The notes under the pieces were generated by a model. It worked only from the letters and a program-made list of their open reading frames with translations. It did no database searches and was not told where the DNA came from. Below are positions 1 to 7,700 of a DNA stretch of 11,639 nucleotides, in pieces. The DNA comes from an uncultured Lachnospiraceae bacterium (GTDB lineage: Bacteria; Bacillota; Clostridia; Lachnospirales; Lachnospiraceae), in contig CACZOG010000206.1 in NCBI GenBank assembly GCA_902782715.1, forward strand, positions 1 through 11,639, read 5' to 3'. Position 1 is the stretch's first letter. Every line of letters starts with the position of its first letter. A program made the position numbers and the translations under genes.

Positions 1-705
1 CACAAATTCCTTGCGCTTGCGGTTCTGATCATTCTCTGGATCACTCCTTTGGGAAGCAACAATGCGCTTTTCCCGTCGATGAACAATCTGTTTATCACGG
101 CACCCGTGATCATATTCCTCTGCTGGCATGAAATGTTTGAGGGAAGAAACTTCTTTGAACTGCTCGATCTGGAAGCAAGAAACACGATGGTTGCGAGCAG
201 GATAACGATAGCGCTTCTGATCGTATGCGTTTACGTAAGCGGTCTTATCTTCGGATTCATCTTTATTTTCAGGGATCCGGGATTCCCTTATGCAAACAGT
301 GTTGAAATAAAGAATAACGAAGTACTCGTCGGAATGCATACCAACCCGCAGAGGGCCGCTCTTATCGCAGAGCTTAACGGCTATGTAAAACGCCGCGGAC
401 TGACAGGTAAAAAGGCGATCTTTTACGGTAACATTCCGGGATTTGAGTATATATTTAAAATGCCATGCGCGATCTCTCACTCATGGCCTGATCTCGGTTC
501 GTTTTCCGATGCGGATTTTAAGAAAGACATCGATTCCTTAACGGAAAAACCGGTTATATTCATTAACGAAGATTATTGCAAAGATATATTTGATCTTACC
601 AACGAAGCCACTAACAAAGAACTGTATCTGGCGGATTTCATGGTAAATAATGATTACAAGTTAAAGATCCGGATAGGGAATATAGCTATATACGGAGTTT
701 ACTGA
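1..705 (+). CDS. C-terminal part of a polytopic membrane protein, function unknown (possible GT-C-like envelope enzyme)
   Basis: The reading frame is open from the first base, so the true start lies outside the window. An in-frame TTG at 49 has no ribosome site and is not a credible start. The visible 234 residues show three hydrophobic segments (about 1-18, 28-43 and 66-90), then a soluble domain of about 140 residues. The motif FYGNIPGFEY at about 141-150 is followed by HSWPDL (160-165) and the beta-strand-like PVIFINEDY (184-192). Many membrane glycosyltransferases and polysaccharide polymerases end this way, with the last helix followed by a small alpha/beta domain on the outer face. The large membrane protein at 2087-3886 ends similarly. 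I do not recognise the family with certainty, so a glycosyltransferase-like role is inference. The stop codon (703-705) lies inside the 3' end of the opposite-strand methyltransferase gene. Confidence 0.75.
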   Translation, partial: HKFLALAVLIILWITPLGSNNALFPSMNNLFITAPVIIFLCWHEMFEGRNFFELLDLEARNTMVASRITIALLIVCVYVSGLIFGFIFIFRDPGFPYANSVEIKNNEVLVGMHTNPQRAALIAELNGYVKRRGLTGKKAIFYGNIPGFEYIFKMPCAISHSWPDLGSFSDADFKKDIDSLTEKPVIFINEDYCKDIFDLTNEATNKELYLADFMVNNDYKLKIRIGNIAIYGVY

Positions 706-1577
706 TCGGTCCATCTTCCGGATGCACCGCAGGGAAGAACGAGTCCGTTTGAAGATACGGGAAGTCCGATCTCATCCGAGACAACGCTTCCGCCGAATCT
801 GCTTACGATGCTTAAATTGATCATGTATGTCAAAACCGCGGGCTGAAGACCTGTTGTGTAAGAGTTGATCAGAAAGAAAGCAGCATCTTTGGAGAGCAGT
901 TCGCTTGTAAGTTCGATAAAAGGAAAAATACTTTCCTCGATCTTCCAGATCTCTCCTTTAGGTCCTCTGCCGTAAGAGGGAGGATCCATGATGATCCCGT
1001 CATATTTGTTGCCGCGTCTTATTTCGCGTTCTACAAATTTAACGCAGTCGTCAACAAGCCAGCGGATCGGCGCGTCGGAAAGTCCGCTTGTCTGTGCATT
1101 TTCCTTTGCCCAGGCAACCATTCCCTTGGAAGCGTCGACATGAGTTACGCTCGCACCTGCTTTGGCAGCGGATAAAGTTGCGCCGCCGGTATATGCGAAG
1201 AGATTTAAAACCTTAAAAGGCTTTTCGGGATCCGAAAGTTTACGCTTGGCGATTATATCCGAGAACCAGTCCCAGTTAACGGCCTGCTCGGGGAAAAGAC
1301 CTGTATGCTTGAAAGCAAAAGGCTTTAAATTGAATGTCAGAGAATTGTAGTTAATGCTCCATTCTTCGGGAAGGTTTTTGAACTCCCATTCGCCGCCGCC
1401 CTTGCTTGAACGGTGATAATGGCCGTTGAATTTATTCCAGCGGTAATCCTTGTGAGGAGAGTTCCAGATAACCTGCGGATCGGGTCTTACAAGAATATAG
1501 TCTCCCCAGCGCTCAAGTTTTTCACCGAGCGATGTATCGATGACTTCATAATCTTTCCAATTGTCGGCAATCCACAT
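699..1577 (-). CDS. class I SAM-dependent methyltransferase (COG1092 / Methyltrans_SAM type)
   Basis: The 292-residue protein has a Rossmann-fold methyltransferase core. Motif I is VLNLFAYTGGATL (123-135), which binds S-adenosylmethionine. An acidic residue in VTHVDAS (D148) would contact the ribose, LVDDCVKFV (174-182) is the motif III region, and DPPSYGRG (198-205) is the catalytic motif IV. The NLFAYTGG plus DPPSYG combination is typical of the COG1092 family, whose RlmI/RlmK members methylate 23S rRNA. This protein lacks the N-terminal PUA domain of RlmI and has instead about 100 residues rich in W, Y and N, so the substrate cannot be assigned; rRNA is the likeliest. The ATG at 1575-1577 is chosen because a GGAGG (complement of 1583-1587) lies 5 nt upstream. 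The 3' end overlaps the stop of the gene at 1-705 by 7 bp, with no room for a separate terminator. Confidence 0.9.
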   Translation of the reverse strand: MWIADNWKDYEVIDTSLGEKLERWGDYILVRPDPQVIWNSPHKDYRWNKFNGHYHRSSKGGGEWEFKNLPEEWSINYNSLTFNLKPFAFKHTGLFPEQAVNWDWFSDIIAKRKLSDPEKPFKVLNLFAYTGGATLSAAKAGASVTHVDASKGMVAWAKENAQTSGLSDAPIRWLVDDCVKFVEREIRRGNKYDGIIMDPPSYGRGPKGEIWKIEESIFPFIELTSELLSKDAAFFLINSYTTGLQPAVLTYMINLSIVSRFGGSVVSDEIGLPVSSNGLVLPCGASGRWTDQ

Positions 1578-1617
1578 ATAAACCTCCGATGAACAGCATA
1601 ATGATAACGTATAAAAG

Positions 1618-1626
1618 ATTATAACA
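1618..1626 (-). promoter_or_regulatory. extended -10 promoter for the methyltransferase gene
   Basis: Read on the minus strand this is TGTTATAAT, a perfect extended -10 (TGnTATAAT). No good -35 lies at the usual distance (TATCTT at 17 bp), which is acceptable for an extended -10 promoter. Transcription would start near 1611 and give a leader of about 33 nt. The site sits just before the DUF2752 start codon at 1635, so polymerase binding here could interfere with expression of the divergent gene. Confidence 0.5.
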
Positions 1627-1634
1627 TAAAAACA

Positions 1635-2090
1635 ATGAAAAAGATAAGGGAATACTGCGTTCGCAAAAACTTAAGAGAGATGGATCCGGAATACCTGTTA
1701 ATGTACAGGATATGTATTGTGCTTCTTCCTTTCGTGCTTGCGGTTACGATCCTTTTTATCATCTGCGGAAACACTTTATCGAATCTCGGAACGCAGTGTC
1801 AGTTTCAGAAACTCACGGGTCTTTACTGCATAGGATGCGGCGGAACAAGAGCATTTAATTATCTTGTGCATCTGCATGTTTTTAAAAGTTTTTATTACAA
1901 TCCCCTGGTGCCGTATGCGTATTTCGCATATTTCTTTTATCTTTTGAATTCATTTCTTTTCAGACACAGAAAGAAATGCTTTGAAAAACTGAGTCCGTTT
2001 GTGCTCATCTATATTGCACTCGGAATAATCACCGTGACATTTGCCGTAAGAAATCTGATCTTGTTCTTTACCGGAGTACATTTGATATGA
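1635..2090 (+). CDS. DUF2752 family membrane protein
   Basis: This 151-residue membrane protein carries the DUF2752 signature TGLYCIGCGGTRA (61-73), with the Cys-x-x-Cys pair at 65 and 68 and an additional upstream Cys55. Three to four hydrophobic segments are visible (about 25-45, 90-108 and 121-147), and the signature falls between the first two. The family is widespread in bacteria and its biochemical role is not established. The conserved cysteines suggest a structural or redox role, which is inference. The ATG at 1635 has no recognisable Shine-Dalgarno. The alternative ATG at 1680 is preceded only by a purine-rich AGAGAG, too close to serve well, so the start is uncertain but the frame is not. 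The gene ends in an ATGA overlap with the next gene (2087-2090), indicating one transcript and translational coupling. Confidence 0.88.
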   Translation: MKKIREYCVRKNLREMDPEYLLMYRICIVLLPFVLAVTILFIICGNTLSNLGTQCQFQKLTGLYCIGCGGTRAFNYLVHLHVFKSFYYNPLVPYAYFAYFFYLLNSFLFRHRKKCFEKLSPFVLIYIALGIITVTFAVRNLILFFTGVHLI

Positions 2091-3886
2091 AAACAAAGGA
2101 TCTTAAAAAAGAAATACTGATTCTTTTGATCTCTTTCTGCCTCGTTGCCATTCTGGCGGCAGTCTGGGATCTTCTTGCTCCTTTTCAGATCGATAATGAC
2201 AATATTTATCTAAAGACCATCATCTCGGGAGAAATGACCGGAAAGAGTGAGTCGCACATGCTTCACATCTCCGTTATCTCGGGATTTTTATTAAGCATCT
2301 TTTATACAGTATTCGGAAACGGCATTCCGTGGTTCGGATTGTTTTTATGCCTTTCCATGGCTCTTCCCATGACGGCGATGCTTTATTTTTCATTAAGAAA
2401 ATGTTCGAAAATTTATCAGTATGTGACTGTAGGATTATTCTTCGTGCTTATCTACTGCACGTTCTTTTACAGATATTTCGCGAAGACGCAGTACACGCTT
2501 GCCACGGGTATGGCGGGTGCGGGCGCACTGCTTCTTTTTTTCTTCATTTCCTTCGATAAAAGTTTCAAAGAAACACTGCTTCAGTCGATACCTTTCTGGA
2601 TCGCGGCAGTTTGGTCCTTTGCGATAAGGGATAAGGCTTTTATTATGCTTTTTCCTTTTCTTGGACTTATCATCTTAAGAAAACTCATAACTTCAAAAGA
2701 TAAAAAAACGATCGGGAACATTTCTTTTACGGTGCTTGTCTTTGCTGTCATCATCGCATTGGCGGCGCTTGTTAACAAAGCGGCATATTCAAACGATGAG
2801 TGGAAGGAATACAGGGAATACAACTCTTTAAGAGAGGCGATGATCGACTACAACGGACTCCCCGATTACGATGCGAACAAAGATCTTTATGACGAGTGCG
2901 GCATTACGCGTTCGTCATATGAGGCATTCCTTTATCACTACAACATAATCCTTGATGAGAACATAAACAGGGATACCATGGAAAAACTCGCGTATGCATC
3001 AAGAAATGCCGATCCCGACCGTAACAAAGGTATTTTTGAAAGAGCGGCGGATACGGTTAAAACCGCTGTTAAAAGAAGCGTTCTCGAATATGAGGACAGG
3101 CCTCTTAATATCCTTGTTTTCGCACTTTTCTTTTTCGCTGCCCTGATGCTTGTCATTAAGCGAAAATACAAAGGTCTTTTTGATGTTCTGATCGTATCTG
3201 CGGCCGGAGCATTCGATATGTTTTATCTCGTATTCAACGGAAGATATCCTTTCAGAGTCACGCAGATAGTTTTTATAGCCGAACTGGTTCTTCTTTTTGC
3301 GATAATCGTTGAAAACGAATTATGGATGCTTGAGAGGAAAAAAGATAAATCCGACAGCAGTGAAGACGATCCGGAAAACGTACGAAAGATATTCAATCCC
3401 GCATTTGCCGTTTTTATCATAGCGATACTTGCGGTTTCATTAAGATTTGGTCTGCCGGTTACGATAAAGGAATTTAAACAGGCAAAGGCGACCGATGAAT
3501 ACAGTATCTGTTTTGAGGAACTGGAAGATTATCTGGAGTCGCACAAAGAAAACTTTTATCTTTTCGATATGTCACATCTTTACTACTGCGAGGATACTCT
3601 GGCATTCGGCAAAGAACCTTTTGAGAATTATGTGTACATGGGAAGCTGGATGGTAAACAGTCCCTGGTATAAACGCAAGCTTGAAGAAAACGGAATTAAG
3701 AACGTTGCGGCCGATCTTATCGAAAAAGATAATTTTTATATTGTTTATCAGCAGGTAGATTTTGATACGAGGGATTTCCTCGACTATTATTTTGACGAAC
3801 ATTTCCCCGGAGCACAGTTAAATCCGGTTGATTCTTTTACCAGTTCCAACGGATTCGTTTACGAGATCCTTAAAGTAACCCGATAA
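2087..3886 (+). CDS. large polytopic membrane protein, GT-C glycosyltransferase-like in layout
   Basis: The 599-residue protein has about 11-12 hydrophobic segments (roughly 10-30, 58-76, 82-101, 112-128, 138-155, 168-199, 212-230, 340-357, 364-384, 390-409 and 437-455). A soluble loop of about 105 residues (231-335) and a C-terminal soluble domain of about 145 residues (456-599) complete it. The first outer loop holds QIDNDNIYLK (34-43) followed by SGEMTGK (47-53). An acidic motif in the first extracytoplasmic loop is a hallmark of GT-C enzymes, which use polyprenyl-phosphate sugars. I recall similar uncharacterised Firmicutes proteins with this DN/DD...SGxxTG pattern. A role in surface polysaccharide or glycolipid synthesis is therefore plausible but not shown. 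The start overlaps the DUF2752 stop by 4 bp and has no ribosome site of its own, so coupled translation is likely. A transporter or other polytopic protein cannot be excluded. Confidence 0.85.
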   Translation: MKTKDLKKEILILLISFCLVAILAAVWDLLAPFQIDNDNIYLKTIISGEMTGKSESHMLHISVISGFLLSIFYTVFGNGIPWFGLFLCLSMALPMTAMLYFSLRKCSKIYQYVTVGLFFVLIYCTFFYRYFAKTQYTLATGMAGAGALLLFFFISFDKSFKETLLQSIPFWIAAVWSFAIRDKAFIMLFPFLGLIILRKLITSKDKKTIGNISFTVLVFAVIIALAALVNKAAYSNDEWKEYREYNSLREAMIDYNGLPDYDANKDLYDECGITRSSYEAFLYHYNIILDENINRDTMEKLAYASRNADPDRNKGIFERAADTVKTAVKRSVLEYEDRPLNILVFALFFFAALMLVIKRKYKGLFDVLIVSAAGAFDMFYLVFNGRYPFRVTQIVFIAELVLLFAIIVENELWMLERKKDKSDSSEDDPENVRKIFNPAFAVFIIAILAVSLRFGLPVTIKEFKQAKATDEYSICFEELEDYLESHKENFYLFDMSHLYYCEDTLAFGKEPFENYVYMGSWMVNSPWYKRKLEENGIKNVAADLIEKDNFYIVYQQVDFDTRDFLDYYFDEHFPGAQLNPVDSFTSSNGFVYEILKVTR

Positions 3887-3929
3887 AATGGCGGTTTCAG
3901 CCAAGTTCACAAATATTTCACAATAATTG

Positions 3930-3956
3930 TTAGCACTCGCACTTGACGAGTGCTAA
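3930..3956. promoter_or_regulatory. CIRCE operator (HrcA-binding site)
   Basis: This is a perfect inverted repeat, TTAGCACTC, a 9-nt spacer, then GAGTGCTAA. It equals the CIRCE consensus bound by the heat-shock repressor HrcA. It overlaps the -35 box of the hsp20 promoter (3943-3948), so bound HrcA would block RNA polymerase. The hrcA gene itself is not in the window. Confidence 0.97.
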
Positions 3957-3971
3957 TTTTGGTGTTATAAC
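3943..3971 (+). promoter_or_regulatory. sigma-A-type promoter of hsp20
   Basis: TTGACG (3943-3948) and TATAAC (3966-3971) are separated by an optimal 17 bp. The -35 box lies in the spacer and right arm of CIRCE. Transcription would start near 3978 and give a leader of about 104 nt before the hsp20 ATG. Confidence 0.85.
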
Positions 3972-4007
3972 TATATCAGAAACAAGGAACAGAGAAGACC
4001 AATACAT

Positions 4008-4073
4008 GAGGTTGTTGATCCGAACCCTCCGTCCCGAAGCTCAATTAAGAGCGATTGAAGATTCAAAAGGAGG
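4008..4073 (+). promoter_or_regulatory. candidate structured hsp20 leader masking the Shine-Dalgarno
   Basis: CCTCC at 4026-4030 is fully complementary to the GGAGG of the ribosome site (4069-4073). Between them, GAA (4036-4038) can pair with TTC (4062-4064), and TCAAT (4041-4045) with ATTGA (4054-4058), giving one long interrupted hairpin that hides the Shine-Dalgarno. The same CCTC can instead pair with GAGG at 4008-4011, extended by TT/AA with one bulged C, which would free the ribosome site. Such mutually exclusive pairings are typical of RNA switches and thermometers, and small heat-shock genes in other bacteria have them. No ROSE or fourU consensus is present. The pairing was done by eye only. 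Confidence 0.35.
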
Positions 4074-4081
4074 TAATGATT

Positions 4082-4531
4082 ATGTTAGCACCCAGCATTT
4101 TTGGAGAAAATTTATTTGATGATTGGTTCGATTTCCCGGATTTCAGAGATTTTGACAAAGCAGAGCGTAAGCTTTACGGACGTCACGCAGACAGACTGAT
4201 GAAGACGGATGTCAGAGAAAACGAAGACGGTTATGAGATCGATATCGATCTTCCGGGCTTTGAAAAAGAAGACATCAATCTGGAACTTAACAACGGTTAC
4301 TTAACTGTTGCGGCAGCCAAAGGATATGACAATGACAAGACCGATAAAAAAGGCAAGATCATTCGTCAGGAAAGATATTCGGGAGCGATGCAGAGAAGCT
4401 TCTATGTGGGAGATGCGCTTAAGGAAGAAGATGTCAAGGCATCCTTCAAACACGGCGTACTCAATCTTGTGATCCCCAAGAAGGAAAAAGAGAAGATCCC
4501 CGAGAAGAAAACAATAATGATCGAAGGATAA
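4082..4531 (+). CDS. hsp20: Hsp20/alpha-crystallin small heat-shock protein
   Basis: This ATP-independent cytoplasmic holdase of 149 residues binds unfolding proteins during heat stress. The N-terminal arm is rich in Phe, Trp and Asp (LFDDWFDFPDFRDF, 11-24). The alpha-crystallin domain spans about 38-135. It shows DLPGFEKEDI (56-65), YLTVAA (73-78), ERYSGAMQRSF (97-107) and the hallmark GVLNLVIPK (125-133). A C-terminal IMI (145-147) is the I-x-I motif used in oligomer assembly. The start is the ATG at 4082, preceded by AAGGAGG (4067-4073) at 8 nt. The in-frame TTG at 4055 lies upstream of that site, and the in-frame ATG at 4076 is only 2 nt from it, so both are rejected. The gene stands alone between its CIRCE promoter and its own terminator. 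HrcA repression, and perhaps leader folding, would control it. Confidence 0.97.
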   Translation: MLAPSIFGENLFDDWFDFPDFRDFDKAERKLYGRHADRLMKTDVRENEDGYEIDIDLPGFEKEDINLELNNGYLTVAAAKGYDNDKTDKKGKIIRQERYSGAMQRSFYVGDALKEEDVKASFKHGVLNLVIPKKEKEKIPEKKTIMIEG

Positions 4532-4571
4532 AATTCATATAATCTTCCCCTATTCAAAACAAATTTCAGTC

Positions 4572-4605
4572 AAAAAGGACTCGGCTTAAAAACCGAGTCC
4601 TTTTT
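4572..4605 (+). terminator. intrinsic terminator after hsp20
   Basis: GGACTCGG (4577-4584) pairs with CCGAGTCC (4593-4600) around an 8-nt loop, with a run of A before and TTTTT after (4601-4605). The flanking A and T runs make the hairpin close to bidirectional. It lies 40 nt after the hsp20 stop. Confidence 0.93.
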
Positions 4606-4685
4606 GTGTCATCATAAAGGGCGAAAAAAAGCGCAAAAACACGATAAAATGTGGTTTTTATGCATGAAATATCAATAATTTGTAG

Positions 4686-4691
4686 TATAAT
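4686..4691 (+). promoter_or_regulatory. -10 box of the prepilin-like operon
   Basis: A perfect TATAAT sits 54 bp upstream of the start of the first prepilin-like gene, within an AT-rich stretch after the hsp20 terminator. No convincing -35 is found at 16-18 bp (CATGAA at 17 bp), so an activator or an alternative factor may be needed. Transcription would begin near 4698, leaving a leader of about 48 nt. Confidence 0.45.
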
Positions 4692-4745
4692 AAGGAAAGT
4701 TAATATAAACTAATCTTTCAAAATACCGATAAAAAATATAGGATT

Positions 4746-7700
4746 ATGAACAGATTGAGTAATATTTTCTTAAAAAAGTATAAAAGGGGAAAAGGCTTCA
4801 CATTGGTGGAGCTTATTGTCGTGCTTGTAATTGTTGCAATTCTTGCGGCAATCGCTGTTCCCACATTTTTAACTTTTATAGATCTCGGCAGGGAAAAAAG
4901 TTACATGACCAATGCGCAGAAGGCTCTGGCTGCAACACAGACAGGACTTTCGGATCTTTATGCCGACGCATCGAGCAGTTTTTCGCCTGTCAAAAGAAAC
5001 AATATCAAATCGATCGTTTTTCCCGACGGGGATAATGACAGTTCTTCTTTTACGGTCTGGACACAGAAGAAACTCTGGGACGGAAAGACCGCAGCGGTTA
5101 AAGATAATATCGGCTCTTATACGATAGTGACGGCTCTTTACGAAGAAGCCGGCATTTTCTTTGCTTATAACGGTTCTGAGTGGATCAAATGCAGTTCGCA
5201 GTCAGATGCACTCGGCAAACTCTCTTTGTCAGGCAAGGAAGAAAACGTGATCTACGTATGGCCTTATCAGAGAGACTACGCTTATCTCGGAGACGATACG
5301 CCGATCGATTATACGATCGATGAGGACGAGGAAGCGGTTGTTAAGATCGTTACTCTTAAACTCGATTCGACAAAACTCGACAAAGTATTCTATGCAAAAG
5401 ACGGAAGATACGATAACTCAGGCAAAGAGTCGATCGATGTTATCTTCTGGAAAGACGATTCGGGAATCCAGAGTTACTGGTACACGGATAGCGATAACAA
5501 AGATAAATTCAAAGTAAACGATTACTACACATACTGGATAACTTCCATACAGGGCGTGGTCATTAACGACCTTAAGTGGTACGAAGAAGGAACCGATTAT
5601 CCCTGCAGTTCGAAGAATGATGTACAGTCATATATCTTCAGCACACAGAATGCACAGAAAGAAAGATTCGTTTTCGTGGCACAGATAGAGACTGACGAAG
5701 TTGAGCAGGCAGAATTTGCAACGATAAGCAAATCTCTTTTTAAGGGAATGTTTAATTCGAGAACAACGGAAGTTACTCAGATCGAGTTCGAAAACAAACC
5801 GGATGATGCAGTCAAAGTAGATGACGGAACATCGACGGGTTCGATATATGCGTGGAGAAACGGAACAGAGGTCTGCTGGTGTACCGATGCGAAGAAAGCA
5901 AGAATGCCGGCCGACTGCAGCTCTTTCTTCAGTGGAAACGCAAATGTCGAGAAGTTTAATTTCACGGGATTTGATGTCACTCAGATCAGTACCGTGAACG
6001 GCATGTTCAAAGATGCCGCGGGATTAAAGGAAGTTGAATTCTCGACGGGATTTAATGCCAATGTATTAACCGATACCGGTGATATGTTCAGCGGCTGCAC
6101 CAATTTCACAACTGCCGATTTTACAAACTTTTATACAGGCGAACTTACAAACGTCAAAGACATGTTCAACGGATGTTCAAAGATCTCATCGGTTGTCCTC
6201 ACACAGTATTTCATGACCGGTTCCGTTACCGATTATTCGGGAATGTTCAAGAACTGCTCAAGTGCTGAAGTTATCGACATAAGCGGTCTGGATATATCTT
6301 CATCCGACGATCTTAACCTTGAGAGCATGTTCGAAGGATGCGCGAACTTAAAGAACATTCCGATCGACAGCCTGACGATCAAACCTTCGAACTTAAAGAA
6401 CACCTTTAAGGACTGCGTTCTTCTTGAAAACCTTGACTTAAGCGGATGGAATACATCCAACCTTACTTCTCTGGAAGGTACGTTCTCGGGATGTACAGCC
6501 CTTAGAGAAATAAAGATGACAGGATGGGATATGAGTAAGATCACATCCTTAAAACAAACGTTCAAAGGACTTACAGCACTTCAGATCATCGAAAACGATA
6601 CCTGGAATCTTGCATTGTGCGAGGATATGAGCGAGACGTTTGCGGGATGCAGTGCGTTAACAAGTTTAAATACAGCAAATATCAAGACAAGCGCAAAATT
6701 AAGATCAACGCAGGGTACTTTCCTTGACTGTTCCTCTCTGACAGACATCGACGTATCAAACATGAATACGGTATCCGTAAGTGATATGAGCAGCATGTTT
6801 AAGAATTGTTCATCGTTAACTCAGATAAGCGGTCTTGACAAGATGAACACTTCCTCGGCAGCGAACATGAGTTATATGTTTGCCTATACCGATTCGATCG
6901 ATACATTATACCTTCGTTCTTTTGATACGGCGAGAGTATCAAACTTTGAAGGAATGTTTTTCGGTACTGCGAACATAAACAGTCTGACAACGATAAACGC
7001 TTCCAGAAAATTCGTGGTAAACGATGCGGCGAAAGACCAGGAAATGTTTAAGAACAACACTAACCTTGCGGGAGTGAACGGAAGCAATGTGACCACATTT
7101 GATGCAGCTAACGTTAAGGGTGATTACGCATACATCAATTACCTTAAACGTAAACCCGGATATTTTACCGGCTGGACGGTAGATATTAAAAAGGATAATT
7201 TTAAAAACGCGGTTAAAAATACAGTTGTTGACGAAGTGATACATGTTCCGACGGATGAGTATACCTTAGAAGCGGTAAAGAACATCGCAAACGTTAAAAA
7301 GATAGATGACGGAAAGAGTAAAACAAGCGAGGCATATGCCTGGAACGAAACAGAGGACGGCAAATCCGTTATCAAATGGTGGAGCAATGCGGATATGACA
7401 TATCTGCCCGCTGACTGCAGTTCTTTCTTCAATACAAATGATTACTCAAACTTAAGATCTTTCAGTTTTGTCGGATTTGAAACAGATAAGATCACGAACA
7501 TGAACAACATGTTCAGCGGCAAAAAAAATCTTGTAAATATTGAATTCGGTGAAGAGTTTGATGCCTATAACATTACTTCCATGAGCAACACGTTTAACGG
7601 ATGTACGGCATTGACCGGACTCGAGATGCCCGATTGGGAGACTGCACATCTTCAGTTACTTAATCTGACATTTGCAGGGTGCTCCAAATTACAAACGGTG

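Noticed and set aside
49..705. A complete gene starting at the TTG at 49
   Set aside because: The frame is open back to base 1 and encodes a hydrophobic segment there; no ribosome site precedes 49. It is the tail of a longer gene.
1162..1350. Short plus-strand ORF inside the methyltransferase gene
   Set aside because: It is antisense to a strongly supported coding region, has no ribosome site and no recognisable domain.
3889..3903. Small hairpin TGGC/GCCA after the large membrane protein gene as terminator
   Set aside because: It has only a 4-bp stem, a 7-nt loop and no T run after it.
4635..4659. Second terminator-like hairpin (AAAAACAC with GTGGTTTTT)
   Set aside because: The stem is nearly all A-T with a bulged G. 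It would be unstable and follows an already strong terminator.
4692..4745. A c-di-GMP riboswitch before the prepilin-like operon, as known for some clostridial pilins
   Set aside because: The leader after the likely -10 is only about 48 nt, too short for a GEMM aptamer, and no conserved aptamer core was seen.
6233..7649. Several minus-strand ORFs of 63-110 codons opposite the repeat arrays
   Set aside because: They are shadows of the repetitive prepilin-like gene; they have no family features and no ribosome sites.
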